Positions 5,951-9,599 of a DNA stretch of 9,599 nt are shown here, one piece after another. How positions within the stretch are numbered: position 1 is the first letter of the stretch; every line of letters starts with the position of its first letter. The DNA is from Bacteroidota bacterium (GTDB lineage Bacteria > Bacteroidota > Bacteroidia > Cytophagales > Cyclobacteriaceae). The notes beneath the pieces are model-generated. The model was not told the DNA's origin and did not search any database. It saw nothing but the letters and a program-made list of their open reading frames with translations. The stretch covers positions 1 through 9,599 of the forward strand of contig JAEYXN010000271.1 in assembly GCA_023431285.1 (NCBI GenBank), read 5' to 3'. Made by a program: the position numbers and the translations under genes.

Positions 5951-7888
5951 TTACTCATCGGTCCTGAACGGCGACGCAGGAAGGCCCTCCTTATTGATAA
6001 GATTTGCATGTGGTGGATTGTCGGCCCATGCGTATCGTACGTACATCGGTTGTGGTACCTTCTCACTCCAAACTTCTACCGCATTCCCCTTGATCGCAGT
6101 CTCCGCCCAAACAAATTTCTTATCGCTTCCAGCTATTGCAAATCCCATTGGCCGGTCACCATCTTTTGTACTTAGCCCGGATCCAGTGCTTGTGAAACTC
6201 ACAACGACTTTGTTTCCTTCTATATTGAAAGTATCATAGAGCGGACCGGAATGCACCAGGTCCTGCTTCCCATAGGCCACCCGTAATGCTCCGAGTGCGA
6301 GTCTCTCTCCCACAGGCTGTTTATTATCGGGATGAATATCGTTCCAATCTCCTGCGTCAATAGCAACGGCCATCGCGGTCTTGGGAACCCGTAAGGTTTT
6401 GAATTGCGACTCTCTGAACACGGCCCATTGGCTTTCCCCTGGAGAATAATCATAATCCATGAAGCCCGGAAGCTGAGCAAAAACGAACGTGAGATCACTC
6501 TTCCATTTCGTTCGCCAGTCTGCAATAAGAGCAGGAAGGAACCTCCGGTAGTCCTTTGCGCGATTGATATTGCTTTCACCCTGGTACCATGCAAATCCTT
6601 TGATCGTGTAGCCCACCAGTGGTGCAATCATACCGTTGTAAAGAGACGCGGGCTGATTCTGCGCTGAGATTCCTGGAATAAGACGGTCTTCAGATGTGTA
6701 CACCTTCCCGACTTTGTAATGCCACTCTCCACGAAGATCAACGGTGTCGGTACCCGCTTTGATAAAGTATGGCTTGTCAGCAACGAATCCTCCTTTACCC
6801 CACGAGTTGATGACTCTTACAACAACAATATTTTTTCCGGGCTTCAATGTGCCGGCAGGGATAACGTATCGTCTCTGAGGATATTGATATCCCGTGTTTC
6901 CGGCGGGCTTACCATTTATGTAAAGGAAATCAGCATCAACGATCCTTCCGAGGTACACAATGGCTTCCTTGTCCGCCATGGACGCAGGCACCTCTATCGT
7001 TCGACGATACCACACAATGCCGTCGAGGTCACGTAGCCCCTGGTCTTCCCAGAAGCCGGGGATGTTGATTGGTCTCCAGGTTTTCGCATCATAGGCGGGC
7101 TCATACCATTTAGGCGAATCGGTTATTCCCTGATCGATATTATTTCGTTGTTCTCGGTCGCGGTTTTTCAGGCGCACCTCACGATTCGTGGAATTCACCC
7201 ACGCAGTGTCTTTGTGTTTTTGTAATGCTTCTGTGAAATCGGGAAACTCTTTAAGGCCTTCTTCGCTGGTCCATGCTTCTATCGGCGTACCACCCACACT
7301 GGCGTTGATAATTCCGACAGGAACGTTAAGTTCACGATGAAGCTTTTTCGCAAAGAAATAGCCTACCACCGAGAATTTTTTGATATGTTCACTGGTAGCT
7401 GTCATCCATTCTCCCCGCACGTCATTAGAGGGAGACACAAGGTTTGGGGCGATGCCCACTTTGAACTCGCGGATCTGCTGAGAGTTTGCTCCGGCGATTT
7501 CAGTGGCGAAGTAATCAAGATGCTGCATGAATGCGTGCTGCATGTTTGATTGCCCCGAGCACAGCCAGACTTCTCCTACAAGAATGTCATTGATCGTTAT
7601 TGAGTTAGTTCCTTTTATCTCCATAGGAAAAGGTCCACCCGCCTTCGATGCGGCGAGCAGAACATTCCAGTTTCCTTTCGCATCGGCCTTTGTCTTATAC
7701 GACTTCCCTCTGAACTTCACTGATACTTCTTCTCCGGCAGCTGCCCATCCCCAGATCTTGACGCGCGCGTCGCGCTGGATGATCATATGGTCGGACACAA
7801 ACGCCGGGAGACGTACCTGCGCATTTGTTATGTTAAAGGACAGGGCCAGTAAAATGGCCAGGAGGGGATATAGTCGTTTTGAATACAT
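5951..7888 (-). CDS. Secreted SASA/SGNH carbohydrate O-acetylesterase
   Basis: The family removes acetyl groups from sugars (sialate 9-O-acetylesterase-like; plant-polysaccharide acetylesterases also belong here). Residues 1-24 are a signal peptide ending TNA-Q. An N-terminal beta domain (about 25-105: LPAFVSDHMIIQRD, IWGWAAAGEEV) is followed by the SGNH core. Its blocks are CSGQSNM with nucleophile Ser114, NASVGGTPIEAW (195-206), GFAWYQGESN (431-440), and GDWNDIHP (513-520) with the catalytic Asp517-x-His519 pair. Between about 230 and 395 the core is interrupted by a galactose-binding-like beta-sandwich (VWYRRTIEVP, VYLGRIVDADFLYINGK). This insertion is common in the Bacteroidota members. 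The length of 645 aa is normal. It is followed on the same strand by the DUF1801 and GH3 genes, and acetylated xylan or xyloglucan fragments are a reasonable substrate guess. Sialic acid is less likely because no sialidase or sialic-acid gene is present. Confidence 0.9.
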   Translation of the reverse strand: MYSKRLYPLLAILLALSFNITNAQVRLPAFVSDHMIIQRDARVKIWGWAAAGEEVSVKFRGKSYKTKADAKGNWNVLLAASKAGGPFPMEIKGTNSITINDILVGEVWLCSGQSNMQHAFMQHLDYFATEIAGANSQQIREFKVGIAPNLVSPSNDVRGEWMTATSEHIKKFSVVGYFFAKKLHRELNVPVGIINASVGGTPIEAWTSEEGLKEFPDFTEALQKHKDTAWVNSTNREVRLKNRDREQRNNIDQGITDSPKWYEPAYDAKTWRPINIPGFWEDQGLRDLDGIVWYRRTIEVPASMADKEAIVYLGRIVDADFLYINGKPAGNTGYQYPQRRYVIPAGTLKPGKNIVVVRVINSWGKGGFVADKPYFIKAGTDTVDLRGEWHYKVGKVYTSEDRLIPGISAQNQPASLYNGMIAPLVGYTIKGFAWYQGESNINRAKDYRRFLPALIADWRTKWKSDLTFVFAQLPGFMDYDYSPGESQWAVFRESQFKTLRVPKTAMAVAIDAGDWNDIHPDNKQPVGERLALGALRVAYGKQDLVHSGPLYDTFNIEGNKVVVSFTSTGSGLSTKDGDRPMGFAIAGSDKKFVWAETAIKGNAVEVWSEKVPQPMYVRYAWADNPPHANLINKEGLPASPFRTDE

Positions 7889-8190
7889 GGTGAATTATAC
7901 GAAGAAAGGAGCGGAAATTGAAAGGGAAATATATTTTGGGTGATAGGCATTACGGTATTGGATGTGAATTCATCGACGACAGCGAGCAAACTTAAGACGC
8001 CAAAGCTTTTTGTATCGTACGACTTTGCTACCGGTTCATCCGGAGATGCCGTAGCAAACAAAGCCATATAGTCAAGGCTTTTCTGTAACTTTTCCCATGC
8101 ATCCTCGATATGTCCGTGCATTTCATCAGCATTTGCAATGACATCTGTCACCTGATCCTTCTTGAACATTACGGGAACCCTAAATTGCAT
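7828..8190 (-). CDS. Doubtful ORF, possible gene remnant
   Basis: A minus-strand frame from ATG 8190 (or TTG 8277) to the stop at 7828 encodes 120 (or 149) residues. Residues after the ATG look protein-like for about 80 positions, with two amphipathic helices (VTDVIANADEMHGHIEDAWEKL and KSLDYMALF) and a KSFGVLSLLAVVDEF stretch. The tail is low quality (rich in Pro, Tyr, Ser and Trp), and its last 61 bases overlap the 5' end of the esterase gene in another frame. I recognise no family. It may be the remnant of a gene that lost its true 3' end, or chance. Confidence 0.25.
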   Translation of the reverse strand: MQFRVPVMFKKDQVTDVIANADEMHGHIEDAWEKLQKSLDYMALFATASPDEPVAKSYDTKSFGVLSLLAVVDEFTSNTVMPITQNIFPFQFPLLSSYNSPCIQNDYIPSWPFYWPCPLT

Positions 8191-8536
8191 TTTCTGTAAT
8201 GCAGAGTTAATCACAGTAGGCGCATTTCTGGCGACAAATCTGCCGGATCTAAATCCTCGGCATCTTATTGTTCGCAACTATGAGGTACTTTGGCGATCTA
8301 CGCTTAAGAACTTTCTTCTCATCAGCGCACCAAAGTGGGGCCGTGGCATTTCATTGTCTTATCGACGAAAATAACTATCCGCAAGTAAGCATCGACATAG
8401 ATTAAATTATTAATCCTTCAATTCTAATGCTCCCATACGTCGTTATCGAGAACTTCAAGCGAAATATTTAACAAACGCGTAACGAAATACATTTCCCCAG
8501 ATGCGCCCCTATGACTAGGTTCGCGGTTAGTTGACC
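7889..8536. other. Divergent 648-bp spacer with no confident gene
   Basis: This spacer lies between the divergent esterase (minus) and GH1 (plus) genes. Its left half is covered by the doubtful minus-strand ORF. The right part (about 8278-8536) is A/T-richer, has stops in all frames and no tRNA-like fold or clear terminator. Promoters for both flanking genes should lie here. The only perfect -7 match, TAAGTTTG on the minus strand (7994-7987), lacks a TTG at the right distance. Confidence 0.5.
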
Positions 8537-9599
8537 ATGACACTTACTTTTCCGACAACTTTTTCCTTCGGGACGAGCACTAGCGCTTATCAAATTGAAA
8601 CAGCGTTCGAACATGACTGGCAGGGACTGGTGGCAGAAGACGGCTCAATTTTCGATTCGACGACAGAGCATGAACTACGAGTGGACCGTGACGTTGACAT
8701 TATTGCTTCGCTTGCGCCAAATTATCGCTGTAGCTTAATGTGGTCCCGGCTTCAACGAGCACCCTATGCGCCATTCGAAAGAGATGCAGTACTGCACTAT
8801 CATATATTATTGCGATCTCTCAGCGCTCGCAATATGGGTATCATGATGGTGATACACCACTGGTGCAATCCAGTTTGGTTTAACAAAAATGGAGGTTGGG
8901 AAAGCAAAGAGAGCGTTCCTCGCTTTGTAGACTTCGCCCGGCGTTTGGTCGATGAGTTTGGTTCATACGTCAAATGGTGGAATACTTTCAATGAGCCAAA
9001 TCTTTATACGACATTCAGTTATGCCTTGGGGGAATTTCCCCCGCACGGAAAGAATTTTGTTACAGCAGCTATTGTCGCAAAAAACATGTCCGAAGCGCAT
9101 AATAAGATCTGCGAATACATTAAGCTGAAGCACGCTGATGCGTTAACTGGCCTTTCGATCAATTGTGTGTCCTTTTCCGGAGAGAACTTTCTCGGCAAAA
9201 TCGCGTCTCGAATGGCTGATTTCTGGTACATGGAGTACCTCCCCGGATTATTCTCAATATCGGATTTCATTGGCTTGAGCTATTATGCGAGGCTGAGTTT
9301 TGACCCGTTGCCGGTATCCTACTTGCGTACGCCGCAGAAATTCTCCGGGAGTCGGCCTCATGACGATATCTGGGAATATTATCCTCAAGGTCTTCACCAT
9401 GTAATCACAAGGTATTGGTCGCAATTTCAAAAGCCCATTATCATAACAGAAAATGGAATATGCACTGACGACGATGATAAAAGGATCGCTGCAATAAAAC
9501 ATTATTTAAAAATCATTCACCAACTTCTTGAAAAAAATGTAGATATCCATGGTTACTTTCACTGGACAGCGTGGGACAATTTCGAATGGACCCTGGGGC
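8537..9599 (+). CDS. GH1 glycosidase, compact, cut by window end
   Basis: The open frame from ATG 8537 runs 354 codons to the window edge without a stop. GH1 landmarks appear in order: FSFGTSTSAYQIE (9-21), the barrel strand RCSLMWSR (64-71), HHW (107-109), WWNTFNEPN with acid/base Glu153, DFIGLSYY (243-250), IITENG with nucleophile Glu305, and FHWTAWDNFEW (341-351). It is therefore a retaining beta-glycosidase such as a beta-glucosidase or beta-galactosidase. There is no signal peptide, so it acts in the cytoplasm on imported oligosaccharides or glycosides. Two oddities stand out. The distance from acid/base to the SYY motif is about 95 residues, shorter than in usual GH1 enzymes, and the motif's conserved Asn is Ser248. 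The HHWCNPVWF form resembles a divergent bacterial GH1 branch with NPxWF. A TAG lies three codons upstream, so only TTG 8531 is an alternative start. Confidence 0.9.
   Translation, partial: MTLTFPTTFSFGTSTSAYQIETAFEHDWQGLVAEDGSIFDSTTEHELRVDRDVDIIASLAPNYRCSLMWSRLQRAPYAPFERDAVLHYHILLRSLSARNMGIMMVIHHWCNPVWFNKNGGWESKESVPRFVDFARRLVDEFGSYVKWWNTFNEPNLYTTFSYALGEFPPHGKNFVTAAIVAKNMSEAHNKICEYIKLKHADALTGLSINCVSFSGENFLGKIASRMADFWYMEYLPGLFSISDFIGLSYYARLSFDPLPVSYLRTPQKFSGSRPHDDIWEYYPQGLHHVITRYWSQFQKPIIITENGICTDDDDKRIAAIKHYLKIIHQLLEKNVDIHGYFHWTAWDNFEWTLG

Noticed and set aside
7527..7943. Plus-strand frame of 138 codons
   Set aside because: It is antisense to the signal peptide and N-terminal domain of the esterase, which are well supported.
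7987..7994. TAAGTTTG, a perfect -7 match on the minus strand before the esterase
   Set aside because: No TTG lies 19-21 bases upstream; the nearest is only 6 bases away. Too weak to call a promoter.
8162..8374. Short plus-strand frame of 70 codons in the spacer
   Set aside because: Composition is not protein-like, it has no recognisable motif, and it overlaps the doubtful minus-strand frame.
8800..9502. Three minus-strand open frames (8800-8991, 9019-9270, 9254-9502)
   Set aside because: They lie antisense inside the GH1 gene, whose catalytic motifs clearly prove the plus-strand frame.
1..9599. CRISPR arrays, insertion sequences, tRNA genes, phage or toxin-antitoxin modules
   Set aside because: I looked for regular repeats, terminal inverted repeats, transposase motifs and tRNA-like folds and saw none.

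Overview
The window most likely comes from an environmental Bacteroidota chromosome, with Cytophagales-type soil or freshwater relatives the best guess. Several signs agree. Exported proteins have short signal peptides ending in a Gln after the cleavage motif (…AHA-Q, …TNA-Q, …CNG-Q). Shine-Dalgarno sequences are mostly absent. There are matches to the Bacteroidota promoter consensus (TTG, about 20 bp, TAnnTTTG). The gene content is also typical: GH3, SASA esterase, GH1, DUF1801 and a subclass B1 metallo-beta-lactamase. No rRNA, tRNA, CRISPR array or insertion sequence was seen.

Left part, plus strand (1-2124): an unassigned acidic protein at the window edge is followed by a tight three-gene run. 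This run encodes a small lipoprotein with an ExbD/TolR-like periplasmic domain (482-802), a complete subclass B1 metallo-beta-lactamase (802-1542, start overlapping the previous stop as TAATG), and a maltose/galactoside-type O-acetyltransferase (1567-2124). All six zinc ligands of the lactamase are present, so it is predicted to be an active, periplasmic carbapenem-hydrolysing-type enzyme.

Central part, minus strand (7888 down to 2117): five co-directional genes converge on the acetyltransferase with an 8-base overlap. In transcription order they are a secreted SGNH/SASA carbohydrate acetylesterase (645 aa), a DUF1801 protein with a TTG start, a secreted GH3 beta-xylosidase/beta-glucosidase (712 aa), a two-TM protein of unknown family, and a five-TM His-rich membrane protein resembling the cytochrome b subunit of succinate dehydrogenase. 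A good promoter match and an imperfect palindrome lie directly before the GH3 gene. The esterase and GH3 enzyme fit together as a deacetylation plus exo-hydrolysis step on acetylated hemicellulose oligosaccharides, although no SusC/SusD pair is visible.

Right part: a 648-base divergent spacer (7889-8536) holds only a doubtful minus-strand ORF. It is followed by the 5' 354 codons of a compact, cytoplasmic GH1 glycosidase (8537 to the window end). Both catalytic glutamates are present, but the central loop region is shorter than usual and a conserved Asn is replaced by Ser.

No wholly new system can be demonstrated. The best candidates for a second look are the ExbD-like lipoprotein translationally coupled to a B1 lactamase, the compact GH1, and the uncharacterised membrane pair that follows the GH3 gene.
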